Assembly (NCBI GenBank): GCA_029449245.1
Contig: JANATF010000010.1
Span: 806,001-870,000, forward strand
DNA from: Mortierella alpina
Taxonomy: Eukaryota; Mortierellomycota; Mortierellomycetes; Mortierellales; Mortierellaceae
Length of the DNA stretch: 64,000 nucleotides
Direction: 5' to 3'
Below the pieces are notes generated by a model that saw only the letters and a program-made list of their open reading frames with translations, did not search any database and was not told the DNA's origin. Below are positions 23,701 to 34,300 of this stretch, piece by piece (within the stretch, counting starts at the first letter, position 1; each line of letters opens with the position of its first letter). Both the position numbers and the translations under genes were made by a program.

Positions 23701-25279
23701 AGGAGCGTTGCACATGCATCAGGTCGCGACCTTCCCAGCAAGAGCTGTCCAGGTTGGAGGCAGAGCCATCCCTGGTCGACCCAGCAAGGGCCCGCAAGTG
23801 GAGATGATCGCGTCTGGCTGGACCGATATTCTGACCAAGGGGGTGTCGGTGGATGGCCGCATCCCCATCGCAGCAGTCGAGTCATACGTTTCCCAACAGC
23901 GGCAGTCTGCCACCAAAGAGGTCGTCATTGTACGGTTTGAGGTAGAGGGGCAGCCAGCGTCCTCATTCGAGAAGCGGAAAGCTGAATTCGACAAACTGTT
24001 CCGGTACTTTCACGAGAAGAAACGCAATGGCGTCGTGCCTCAAAAGGGCCGACAGGTCAAGGACATGTACTTGGTGCCTGTCTCCGCCAAGGAGCCGCTG
24101 CCTTCGTATTTCCAGGGTCTGGTCGACAACGAGCACAAGGTCCGGGGCATCGAGCCGAAAGATGCATTGTTTGGAGTCCTGATTCTCAATAAAGCATCGT
24201 CGAATCATCATGGGAGTCATCGCCATTCAAGCCAGCAGCAGCACGGACATTCACCTTCCCAGACGAGAGCCAGCGCCAGCAGTCAGCGTCACTCCAGCAG
24301 CTCGACATCAAGACCCTACCCGCCACCGCAAAGCCGACGCGACAGCCGAGATTCGCAGACAGGTGGATACACGCCTCCAATTGCACAGCCTTCCGTGTCC
24401 TCAGGCTTCTCCGTGGGAACGCCCATGGGGTTCATGGCATCTTCTGCAGCAGCACCCCCAGCACCCCCAGCACCACAGAGTGCCGCACCTGCAGCATCTG
24501 CGGCGCCAGCAGCGCCCGTGCCCAAGAAGGCGCCTACTCTGCAGGAGCTCCAAGGTCTTGTCAATCAACTGTTCCCGCCCAGTAACGCACCGGCAATGTC
24601 CTCTCCTGTCGTGACCCCCGCAGCAACACGGCCAGTGTCCACAGGCGGACCCACGGCCGCTGCTGCAGCGGTTTCTGCACAATTGAGCGGAGCCAGCGCC
24701 GCTGGTTTGATCGCGGGTCTCCCGGCAGATCTGACCATGAACCTGTCGCACACCATGGCCCAGGTAAACCAGCATCTGCAGCAGCAACAGCAACAACACC
24801 AGCACCAGCCGCCGCCTTTGCCGCTGTCATTACCACTAGGTCAGCCTTTCTTTGGACGGCCACCGCCTGCCCTTCCGGTCCCACCACCCGGGATGCCTAT
24901 GCCACCACCACCACCCGGGTTCCCGCCCCTGCCGCCGCATCTGATGCCTCAGCAGGGACAAGGCAGGCCACCCATGCCACCCATGCCTCCTCTGCCACCA
25001 ATGCCTCCACAGCAACTGCAAGCATTTTTGGCGCAGCTTCAACAACATCAGCAAGGTCAGCAGGGTCCACAGGGACCACCACCACCACCACACCCGCCTT
25101 TTCCGCCTGGCTTCCGTCCTCCCCCTCCACCTCACCATGCCCCCGTGCCCGCTTCGCAGCATGCACCACAACGTCCATTTGATCCGCGTATTCAACAACA
25201 ACAACAACGTCCGCCTTATCCGCCTCAAGATCCGCGTCAGGGACGGCCCGACAATTCCAGAAGACGAGAGTGGTCATGA
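20755..25279 (+). CDS. BYE1: BYE1-like transcription elongation factor: PHD finger, TFIIS central domain, SPOC domain
   Basis: Four exons: 20755..21593, 21680..21780, 22382..22434 and 22523..25279 (1249 residues). A C4HC3 PHD finger (residues about 259-310, YCYCQKPDDGEVMIQCDNC then WFHGAC across the splice) would bind methylated histone H3. A small second cysteine cluster CALPTCLNEARAASDYC follows, like that in Spp1/Cfp1 proteins. The TFIIS central domain (about 412-555, GKDYKAKYRSLFFNLKDKN) contacts RNA polymerase II. The SPOC domain lies at about 722-890 (VWQGALHMHQVATFPARAV). The C-terminal third is Pro/Gln-rich. This order is that of yeast Bye1 and the animal DIDO/PHF3 proteins. Intron 2 is unusually long (601 bp). 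AATAAA-like signals follow the stop near 25313. Confidence 0.93.
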
Positions 25280-25584
25280 ACATAGTCAAAGAACACTTGA
25301 GATGCAATCAAAGAAATAAAAAAATAAAAAAAAAGATGAAAAACAAGTTGTCCTGAACATTAGGATGATCAACGCGTACTATATATTTGCTATGCTGTTC
25401 AGGAACACGCACCTTCCACCACTTCCCTTTATCTCAAGGTGCCGGTGTTCGGGCCAAGCGTGGACTACAGACAAATGAGAAATGATTGTACCGTGTCCTC
25501 TCCGTGCCATACATACTCCTCTGCCCATGCTGATCACGATGTTTAATCAAAGCTAGTTAGGCTGTTGTGAGAATCAGCTTCAAA
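25280..25584. other. Convergent 3' intergenic region
   Basis: An A-rich stretch with overlapping AATAAA-like motifs near 25310..25335 follows BYE1. The right part is the 3' flank of the NLR-like gene. No gene is seen. Confidence 0.5.
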
Positions 25585-28500
25585 CTACTGGCTCTCAAGT
25601 GAACTTTCTATGATAATCGGGCTACTCAAAGCGCCGCGCTGCTCCATCAGTTGCATATTCACCCTGCTCAAACCCACCACATTTGAAATCCTGGTATCCG
25701 TCATGGTAAGTCGGTCTTGCCTAGAGCTCCAGTGTAAGCAGACGAGGTTGCAATCTTCTGTCACACTCCATAGACGAACGGATGTATGGGAGCCGGTTGC
25801 CAAGTAACTGTCGCTTCCAATTGCTTTCCAAGCGATACTTGCAACAGTTCCATGAAAATCCTTCACCACCGTCAAACACTGACCTGATTCCACATCCCAG
25901 AGCCGCACCGTCTTGTCGAAACTGCCCGAGGCAATATGCTGGCCGCTTGGCGAAAACACCACGCTGTACACATAACTGGTGTGGCCGCTTAGGATGGCAA
26001 CAGGTGCTCCGGTTTGTGCGTCCCAGAGCCGCACCGTCTTGTCGTCACTGCCCGAGGCAATTTGCTGGCCCCTTGGCGAAAACACAACGCTCCGAACCCA
26101 GTCGGTATGATCGCTAAGGATGGCACCTGGTGCACCGGTTTGTGCGTCCCAGAGTCGCACCGTGTTGTCGTTACTGCCCGAGGCAATATGCTGGCCGCTT
26201 GGCGAAAACACTACGCTCCAAACTCGCTCGGTATGACCGTTAAGGATGGCGCCAGGTGCACCGGTTTGCGCGTCCCAGAGTCGCACCGTACAGTCGTCAC
26301 TGCCCGAGGCAATATGCTGGCCGCTTGGCGAAAACACTACGCTCCAAACTCGCTCGGTATGACCGTTAAGGATGGCGCCAGGTGCACCGGTTTGCGCGTC
26401 CCAGAGTCGCACCGTACAGTCGTCACTGCCCGAGGCAATATGCTGGCCGCTTGGTGAAAATGCCACGCTCCAAACCCGCTCGGTATGACCGCGTAGGATG
26501 GCACCAGGTTCACCGGTTTGTGCGTCCCAGAGCCGCACCGTGTTGTCGTCATTGCCCGAGGCAATATGCTGACCGCTTGGCGAAAACACCACGCTTTTAA
26601 TCTCGCTGGTATGGTGGCCTGAGTTGGCACCATGCGCACCGGTTTGTGCGTCCCAGAGCCGCACCGTGTTGTCTCCACTGCCCGAGGCAATCTGCTGGCC
26701 GCTTGGCGAAAAGACCACGCTGTAAACAGAGTCGGTGTGGCCGCTTAGGATGGCACCAGGTGCACCGGTTTGTGCGTCCCAGAGCCGCACCGCGTAGTCG
26801 CTACTGCCCGAGGCAACCTGCTGGCCGCTTGGCGAAAAGACCACGCTGTAAACAGAGCCGGTGTGGCCGCTTAGGATGGCACCAGGTGCACCGGTTTGTG
26901 CGTCCCAGAGCCGCACCGTGTCGTCGAAACTGCCCGAGGCAATCTGCTGGCCGCTTGGCGAAAACACCGCGCTGAGAACATAGTAAGTGTGGCCTCTTAG
27001 GATGGCAACAGGTGCTCCGGTTTGTGCGTCCCAGAGCCGCACCGTCTTGTCGAAACTGCCCGAGGCAATCTGCTGGCCGCTTGGCGAAAAGACCACGCTG
27101 TAAACAGAGCCGGTGTGGCCGCTTAGGATGGCACCAGGTGCACCGGTTTGTGCGTCCCAGAGCCGCACCGTGTTGTCGCTACTGCCCGAGGCAACCTGCT
27201 GGCCGCTTGGCGAAAACACCACGCTCCTAATAATAGACGTGCCGCCGCTTAGTGTGTATATCTTTTCCCAGGTCGCTGTCTTGTAGAGACTGACGGTACC
27301 ATCCCCGAGGCCAACAGCAACCTTCGATCCATCCGGCGAGTACGCGCAGCTATACACCGTGTGCGTTTCCTCAAGGAATGGCCATTCGCCAAACTGTGCA
27401 CCTGCCATCTGCGCGTCGCTCAAATCAGCCTGACGCAACCAAATATTGCGAAGGTTGGTGCCATTCAAATTTGCTCCTTGCAGCTGTGCCGAATCGAACT
27501 GTCCGCCGCTCAAGTCTGCGCCTGGAATCTGGATACCTCTGAGATTGGCCTGATTAAATGTTACGCCAGCCTGAACCAAGATTGTGATAGCGTTCGCTGC
27601 TGCCTGACCTGCGTCACTGACGGTTTTGGAGAGCTGAATAATCAGATGGAGATGTTGCTTGAAAGCCGCGTCGCTCTGGACATACTCGGCCAGAAAGTTG
27701 ATAATCGATGATTCCTTGATAACGTTCGTCCGACTCAAAGGGTGGTCGGCGAGATCCTGCGAGCTCTCAGAGATCGAGATGTGTGTCTCGTATATATGTC
27801 GAGAATAGAAATACTCTAGCAGCGAGCGATGCATGAACCGATGTTGAACACCTGCACGCGACAGTGGACTAGACTCTCGAAGAAGGACCGTGTCAGGCTC
27901 TGTACCAAAGAATTGGGACTTCCACGTCCCTTTGTCGCTTCTTGGTGTGTACTGAACTACAGGATTTCCTCCTTGCTCCGTGAATATGGCGGCTGAAAGG
28001 TTCTTCAAAAATGCAATCGCACTTGGAGCAAAGCCTTCCTCAAACAGCTCCTGCAGTGCTTTTGCCACCTCTGCCGACAATGCCATGTTCGCCAGTCGAC
28101 GCTTGTTAATGTCCAGCCACTGATCCGTGAAAGAGTTGTACAGGGTCAATCGTGTGATTTTGACAGTGGTAAGGTCAATTGCGTCCTTGACGACAAGAGG
28201 CAGTGCTCTGAGCGAGAGCGAAAGCAGGAACGGGTTCTTGACGAGCTCCATCATATTGGGGATCGACTGTAGCTTGCTCATGTAGTCCTCGGTGCTCCAG
28301 ACGCGACTCTTGCCCATCAGTTTGTGTACCTCTGGATCTCGCACAAACTGATTGACATAGTCCTCAATCTGGTCACTCGAGAATGGTACAATGACAGCCT
28401 CCGTGAACAACCTCGTTGCTGTGCCGGTGTATCGATCACTCTGCTGCGGCTCGAACTGAATGCGGTAGTCTTTTCCGAGATAGGTGCTCCTGCAGCTGAT

Positions 28501-30711
28501 AATCATCTTGGTGTTTGCTTGTCCTTCCTGGTTGAGCATGTTAGCCGTATGTAGGTTGATCTTCAATTGGGTTTCGTCGTAGCCATCGCAAATGAGGACC
28601 ACCTCTCGATTCTTCTTCAACTCCTTGATCTTTGCCTCTGAAAAATTGTGAATTCGTAGCTGCTTATCCATCATATCCTCATCGGGTGCCTTGATGGCTG
28701 GCAGGTTAATGAACAGCGGTACAGGACCACCGACTGTGTACTCCTTCCATAGCTCGTTTTCAAGATGCCTGTTGAACGTCGATTTTCCTGCTCCAGAATC
28801 TCCTAGCACGAGGAACACTTGTCCGTCGCTGCCAAGGAACTCCTTGACCAGATCCATTAGCGGCTTTGTTTCTTTGTCAGAGGCTTGAAGACTGGCTTTG
28901 GCGTGAGGAGGGATATACACCCTTTGTTCGTGGCTCCGAAGCCGCTGGGCTTTAAGTTGATCAAGATCGCGCTCGACAAGAGGGATCTCCTGGACTCGAG
29001 CAAGCAAGGGTGAAACCACAGGCACTGGTAAACGAGATCTCAGCGGGTAGGGTTTGGTGGACTTGGCACCTTCAGCCTCGCCATTGTCTTGCTGCATGAT
29101 TGCAGCTGGTACGTGGATAGGACATCCTGGGTCCTCAGAAACGATGTGGAGGATTGTCAACATCCATGTCTTCACGCTAGCATCTCGCCCCCAGTTTGAA
29201 TCGTTGGTGTACAGATCGGCCAAGAAATCCACAGCCTCGTGGCGGATGGCACTGTCCCACGTAGAATCGACTGCAATTTCTCCGAGTAACTGACAGATCC
29301 CCCACTGGAACTCTGGGCTCTTTCGACAAACTGCCTCCATAACAACCGTCTTGAAATCAGCTAACCTCCCTTCTTGAACCAAGGCGTTGGCTCCGACAAT
29401 AGCTGGATACCACGCTCTCTTGTTTCCAGAGCTGATTCCCTCTTTGATGGCCTCAAACACTCCCTTGCCACTGTCAATCAGCGACCGTGCACCTTCCATT
29501 GCTGACTTGGTGATCCCCACAGTCTCAACGATTGTCTTTTGGAGTTGACCCAGACCCTCAAGAAACCCGCTCAGATCTAGACTGAGGACTCCTGAAATGC
29601 TGACAAGGCTCTCAGCAATGACTCCAGAATAGCGCATGACAGTCTGAAGAACAGTTTCGTTGTCTGGAACACACTGAAGTGCCTGGAATGCGTACGATGC
29701 CTGGTACATCAGAAACGGATCTGAATTCCCTCGCAGGCTGCTTAACACTTCACCCAATGGCTCGTGCTGCTCAACTCGGTCGAGATCCTTGACCTCGTGC
29801 TTGGCCATGACATCGAGCACTCGCGAGACCGCCAGGGTAAGGTGGTACGGATGCTTGGACGATTGCTGGTTCGTCTGTTGCAGGCGTGTCCTGAGAATGC
29901 TCAAGATCTTGATCAGATCATCGGCGACGAGAAATCCCTCAGAGGCACATTGGACTAGCTGGACAAGGCCATCAAGGAGATCGACATCCAGAATTGTGGC
30001 CTTTTCAAACTCGCTGATGAAGCAATTGAGCAGCTTACGGTAGTGCTCGTAATCAAGGACAGGTCCAAGGAGAACGACCTCGGTGACAGCGGTGGATCCC
30101 TTGACTGCATCTTTAACAAACTCCTCAACCGTGCGTTCAACCAACCAGTGGACATGGCTCTGCTCAACTGGACTTTGCTCAATGGCCTGGACCCATTCAC
30201 GATTCACATCATCAATAAGTGCATCCTGCGAGACCTCCTTGATCTGGAGGTGGTTGATTTCAAGGCTCGACTCGTCGGCTGGAGACAAAGCTGAGTTCTT
30301 CGGGAGAAGACTGCTACACAAGGCGAGCTGAGATGTGCTGTCCATGCGTGCACCAAACTTAGGCACTGCGTTTCTAGTAGCTGACTTGGCTACATTTGTC
30401 GAAAAAATGTCCAAGCGGACCGTTGTCTTTTCGATCGTGGGCCGAACTGCCGCTTCAGAGCTGACGTCAATGGTAGAATGAGCGCTGCTGTGGTCATCGC
30501 CAACCGTGATGCTGACAGAGTCGGTGTGGTGGATCTTTGCCTCGAGTTGCACAGCCAAGGGGTTGGCGTGAACCTCTGGTTTATTAGACCCAAAGATGTG
30601 ATTGAACTTGTTGCGGAGCCTCTCTCGCCTCCCCAAGTGCTGAGATGAGATTGAATGGTCGTCGCCATGTCCATCGTGCTCAGGTACCGCAGTCTTTGAT
30701 TTTTTGGTCAT
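25585..30711 (-). CDS. NLR-like protein: helical region, NACHT NTPase, pentapeptide repeats, WD40 repeats
   Basis: A single open frame of 1708 residues without introns. The N-terminal about 130 residues are polar and unassigned. A helical, ARM-like region follows (about 150-560). The NACHT domain has its P-loop GDSGAGKST near residue 638, Walker B VVLICDGYDE, and a downstream helical block ending in HRSLLEYFYSR. Pentapeptide-type repeats (ANLRGIQIPGADLSGG) lie at about 1060-1115, before 12-13 WD40 blades. Ten to eleven of the blades are 42-residue copies of the consensus FSPSGQxIASGSxDxTVRLWD. NACHT-WD40 proteins in fungi include incompatibility receptors such as HET-E/HET-D. By analogy the WD part senses a ligand and NACHT oligomerises. 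The effector domain is not recognisable, so immune or allorecognition function is an inference. Confidence 0.92.
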   Translation of the reverse strand: MTKKSKTAVPEHDGHGDDHSISSQHLGRRERLRNKFNHIFGSNKPEVHANPLAVQLEAKIHHTDSVSITVGDDHSSAHSTIDVSSEAAVRPTIEKTTVRLDIFSTNVAKSATRNAVPKFGARMDSTSQLALCSSLLPKNSALSPADESSLEINHLQIKEVSQDALIDDVNREWVQAIEQSPVEQSHVHWLVERTVEEFVKDAVKGSTAVTEVVLLGPVLDYEHYRKLLNCFISEFEKATILDVDLLDGLVQLVQCASEGFLVADDLIKILSILRTRLQQTNQQSSKHPYHLTLAVSRVLDVMAKHEVKDLDRVEQHEPLGEVLSSLRGNSDPFLMYQASYAFQALQCVPDNETVLQTVMRYSGVIAESLVSISGVLSLDLSGFLEGLGQLQKTIVETVGITKSAMEGARSLIDSGKGVFEAIKEGISSGNKRAWYPAIVGANALVQEGRLADFKTVVMEAVCRKSPEFQWGICQLLGEIAVDSTWDSAIRHEAVDFLADLYTNDSNWGRDASVKTWMLTILHIVSEDPGCPIHVPAAIMQQDNGEAEGAKSTKPYPLRSRLPVPVVSPLLARVQEIPLVERDLDQLKAQRLRSHEQRVYIPPHAKASLQASDKETKPLMDLVKEFLGSDGQVFLVLGDSGAGKSTFNRHLENELWKEYTVGGPVPLFINLPAIKAPDEDMMDKQLRIHNFSEAKIKELKKNREVVLICDGYDETQLKINLHTANMLNQEGQANTKMIISCRSTYLGKDYRIQFEPQQSDRYTGTATRLFTEAVIVPFSSDQIEDYVNQFVRDPEVHKLMGKSRVWSTEDYMSKLQSIPNMMELVKNPFLLSLSLRALPLVVKDAIDLTTVKITRLTLYNSFTDQWLDINKRRLANMALSAEVAKALQELFEEGFAPSAIAFLKNLSAAIFTEQGGNPVVQYTPRSDKGTWKSQFFGTEPDTVLLRESSPLSRAGVQHRFMHRSLLEYFYSRHIYETHISISESSQDLADHPLSRTNVIKESSIINFLAEYVQSDAAFKQHLHLIIQLSKTVSDAGQAAANAITILVQAGVTFNQANLRGIQIPGADLSGGQFDSAQLQGANLNGTNLRNIWLRQADLSDAQMAGAQFGEWPFLEETHTVYSCAYSPDGSKVAVGLGDGTVSLYKTATWEKIYTLSGGTSIIRSVVFSPSGQQVASGSSDNTVRLWDAQTGAPGAILSGHTGSVYSVVFSPSGQQIASGSFDKTVRLWDAQTGAPVAILRGHTYYVLSAVFSPSGQQIASGSFDDTVRLWDAQTGAPGAILSGHTGSVYSVVFSPSGQQVASGSSDYAVRLWDAQTGAPGAILSGHTDSVYSVVFSPSGQQIASGSGDNTVRLWDAQTGAHGANSGHHTSEIKSVVFSPSGQHIASGNDDNTVRLWDAQTGEPGAILRGHTERVWSVAFSPSGQHIASGSDDCTVRLWDAQTGAPGAILNGHTERVWSVVFSPSGQHIASGSDDCTVRLWDAQTGAPGAILNGHTERVWSVVFSPSGQHIASGSNDNTVRLWDAQTGAPGAILSDHTDWVRSVVFSPRGQQIASGSDDKTVRLWDAQTGAPVAILSGHTSYVYSVVFSPSGQHIASGSFDKTVRLWDVESGQCLTVVKDFHGTVASIAWKAIGSDSYLATGSHTSVRLWSVTEDCNLVCLHWSSRQDRLTMTDTRISNVVGLSRVNMQLMEQRGALSSPIIIESSLESQ
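25931..27220 (-). repeat. Coding tandem array of 126-bp WD40 units
   Basis: The anchor gcaa(t/c)(a/t/c)tgctgg occurs at 25931, 26057, 26183, 26309, 26435, 26561, 26687, 26813, 26939, 27065 and 27191. The spacing is exactly 126 bp each time, with no indel in eleven units. Units 26183..26308 and 26309..26434 are identical base for base. Differences between units concentrate at a few codons: the two residues around the Asp of SGSxDx, and three to four residues around the HT dipeptide at the blade end. Confidence 0.95.
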
Positions 30712-31371
30712 GGTGGATGCTCTATTTGTAGCATTATGCGCCGAGAGAGAAGAGGTTTGATAAGCAATTGCTCTGAGGGGACGAAAGCAGAATCAAGCAG
30801 GACTATCTGCTGCAACTGTCCGATGCTCCTACCTTCAATTGCTATCAAGGTATCTGGAGGAAAGGCACCCGACTATCAGCTTGTCAGGAAGGAATGTGAG
30901 GACACAGCGATCCGACTATCTTGGGCAAAAGTCATTAGAAACTGCGGGGCGATTCTTTATCTTCCATACATACAGCAGTCTCCAGAAGGCGACGTGTACC
31001 TGAGGTCTGTTCTTGATCGCTGTCTTTAGACGAGAAGGAAGCTAGCTATGGCAAGCAAACGCCAATGAAGTTCTCAGCGAGTGCGACGGAGGATGAGCGA
31101 GAGAGCTGTCTGGATGGATTGAAAGGGACTATGTGAGTTGAGCGATATTAAAGTGGGAAGGAAAGAAAAGAGAAACACAGAAAGAAGGGGTGTGGGAACG
31201 ATGCTTGGATGCGTGCTTGCATGCTTCACCCTCGCCCTTGTGTAACGCGCTCTCATTGACCAAGCGCATTTCGAGGAGCACTGCCACGACAACGATCACT
31301 AACAACAATGGAATTTTCACTACGGTCTCCATGTTTTTGACATTTTTATTTCATTGCTTGCTCTGACGAGT
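30712..31371. other. Intergenic region: NLR-like gene promoter and DOA10 3' flank
   Basis: No domain-bearing frame is seen. The 31074..31332 minus frame is short and Ser/Leu-rich and is probably 3' untranslated sequence. Confidence 0.4.
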
Positions 31372-34300
31372 TTAGCCTTGGCCCAGCATGGCTTCTCTAG
31401 CTTGAAGTCGCTTATGCGTCCTCGATCGCGTCCGTTGCGCAATGGATCCTTCCTCCTCGGAATCTTCGCCTACTTGCTGAGTTGCAGCCTCCCGTGCACC
31501 CATCTCCTTTGAATCGACCGAATCCTCTCTCGTCGTGTACCAGTCATCCTGCTCATGAGTCTCGGCATCTACATCCTCAACAAATCTGTGTCTCAGCAAA
31601 GGAGCCGCTCCGACAGTAGCTCCAAGATTGTCCGGATTAACCCCTTCATTAAGAGCCGAAGCCTCGAAGGCTGGGGTTGCAACCAACTCTTCTTCTTCTC
31701 GAAGATTGTGCAGCTGGCGTCCGACGAGATACTCTTGATCACGAACGTACTGGACCCATCCCTGGAGAATCGTTACACTCTCCCTGAGCCCGTACACAAC
31801 CAAGCTGATCATGAGAATGGCAGGATATATCAGCTTGAATACCTTGAGGCGTGCAGTGTGGTCCAAATCTATGGCGCGTAAAACACGAAAAAAATAACGG
31901 GGATGGTCAGTGCAACTTTCTCAACGAGTATTGGCGACATGGACTACATCAAAAAAATTGTAGGACAACATACTGAGGCACTTGGCTGCTGTCCAAGCTA
32001 GGCCGAACGGTCCCAAGATAGCAAGCGCGCACATGCCGATGATCGGAGCGACCAACTGACGCGTGATGAGTCCAGCATCCCACGTGTTGACATCCACGCC
32101 CACAAACAGTCTATTGAGAGTTGCTCCAAAGCGGTTATTGGGCATGGCGGTCAATATCCGGTGAGCCATCTTCATGTAGAGCAGTCCTGTAGCCCAGTTC
32201 TAAACCAGAGAATGAAATGAATGGACGACGGTTAGCTGTATGTCAAAACTACAGTGTCTTCACTCATCGCAATTAAAATAATCAAAACGATGGCCAACTC
32301 ACCATGACAAACATGATGCCGTTCTCAAGTTCACCGTAGGATCGGAATGGGAGAACCACATACAACTCGAAAAGAAGCCCCAGGAAGAAAGGGATAGCGA
32401 CGCCAAAAGAGAGTCCAAAGTAAAGCAGCTTGCCAAAGGTTTTGCAGAGTCTCGACAAAGTTCGCAATTGAGCGTATGCGTCGATCGATTGTACACCGTC
32501 CGATGCTACGATCCGGTACTGTGATAGCACCCAGTCCATTAGAAACCAAAAGCATCGAACAGCGTATACTCCCACGATGAATGAGTAGACATCGTGAACC
32601 TTTCGGTCGGTTTTCATAGAGAATATCCCTCGGCCCAGCACCGCTAAGTGGGTACAAAACGCAGCAGCACACAGAATACAAGGTCAGCGCTATACATCAG
32701 ATTGCAACACTTCCCTCACACATAAAATGCGTAAGAAACTTACTAGGAATAACAGCGGCCAATACCAAGGAGTACATGACCGAGGTCCAGATCAGAATGA
32801 CAAAGATGATTACACGGTATTTGAAGTTGGGTGGCGTGTAGACGACAATGGTGTTTTCTTTGGGGTCGATCAGAGGCCTCGGTCCCTCCCGTGCGCGAGG
32901 TTGTATCTCCATGAGTGGGTCAATCTCTCCAAGCTGGTCCTCCTCTGGATCCAATGCATTTCCAGCCTCGTCCACTGGCACGATGATCCGCCGATTTTTC
33001 AAATGGACAATGCGGTCCGAGTTCGGAACGCGAGAAAGTCCACCATCTCGAATAAAGAGCACAGGCGCATCTATGTCCAGCTCCTCGCCACTGCCGACCG
33101 TATCCTCGTCCCGCATGTTCGCTCCTGGGATCGGAGGGCGTGCTCGGGTCAACCATGCTCTCCAAGTGCGGTACACAATATATCCCTCTTCATCAGGAAA
33201 CCGCTGACCTTCAGTGCCATACATGAAAGAGCTGAGTCGCAACCAGTGCGAAAGTTTGCGCCACCAAGCCTCAAAGAGGGTCTTGAATGGCTTGGTGGGG
33301 TCCAGCCATCGTGCAGTCAAGGGAACGATTAGGTGAAAGAGTAGTAGGTCGACTGGAAAGTCCGAAATTGGTTCACTAGTGGTAAAAGGGCTATAGATGT
33401 CAGTTAGTCTACTTTCACGCTATCCATGTGCGGCACTGACGGATAGCCCACTCAAGAGTGCTTTCCGGACTACTTACTCGACAGGCCAACGAAGTGGCAG
33501 CACGCCTTTAACAAGGTTCACGGAGTGCGTGGTCAAGCCCAGGCCGAGCACAATCAACGTGAAATACATCAAAGCGCCCGAACCAAGTTTACGGAGCTGC
33601 AGCATGGCCGGACGCTCCAGGATCTCGCGTACCGGATGGAAGCCCTGGTCTGTTGGGTCACGGATGAACCACATCACCCCTGATCTCACCGCTTTGCGAC
33701 AGACACTGACAAAGAACGAAAAGTTGAACATGAATGCGGTCCCAATAAGCCAGTGCATGATCAACGACCAGTTGGGCGATTGCTGATAGAACGCTATCCT
33801 GGATGTCACCGTTGCTCCCTTGAAGACTGGTAGTGTCGAGATCCCGATAACCATGCCGCAAAAGAGCGGAAACAGAATCATGTCAATGGCAACAAAGATT
33901 GCGATCTATGTCATGAAATCATGAGACGCAAAGTGAAGGAGGTGAGCACTCTATCCCAATGTTCTTCATATTAAGCGCATACCGCCCCCAGTGTTTGCGA
34001 GCAGCATATTCGTCAAGTGATCGTCCTTACCTTTAGGATCAGGCCCTGTTGAAGAAGAATGTCTCGGACTACCCTGGCGAACGTGTTTCCGTACGCACTC
34101 CGGGTGCGCGCAAAGTACCAAGAGGCGATCATGAACAGAATCGCGTAACCGATCAGGACAGCCGCAAATTTATCGCTCGACGAGTTGCCGTACGCAACCT
34201 CGCTCCACTTTCTCACCACACGATGGACGACGGTGGAGTTGCCGATTCCTACCGAGCCTGATTGCACAATGGTTTCCGCTGAGGGGACAGACGCCTCTTG

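Noticed and set aside
26014-27230. Long open frames on the plus strand opposite the WD repeats, with Arg/Pro/Cys-rich repeated peptides
   Set aside because: They are antisense shadows created by the 126-bp coding repeat, whose length is a multiple of three. They have no start context or domain.
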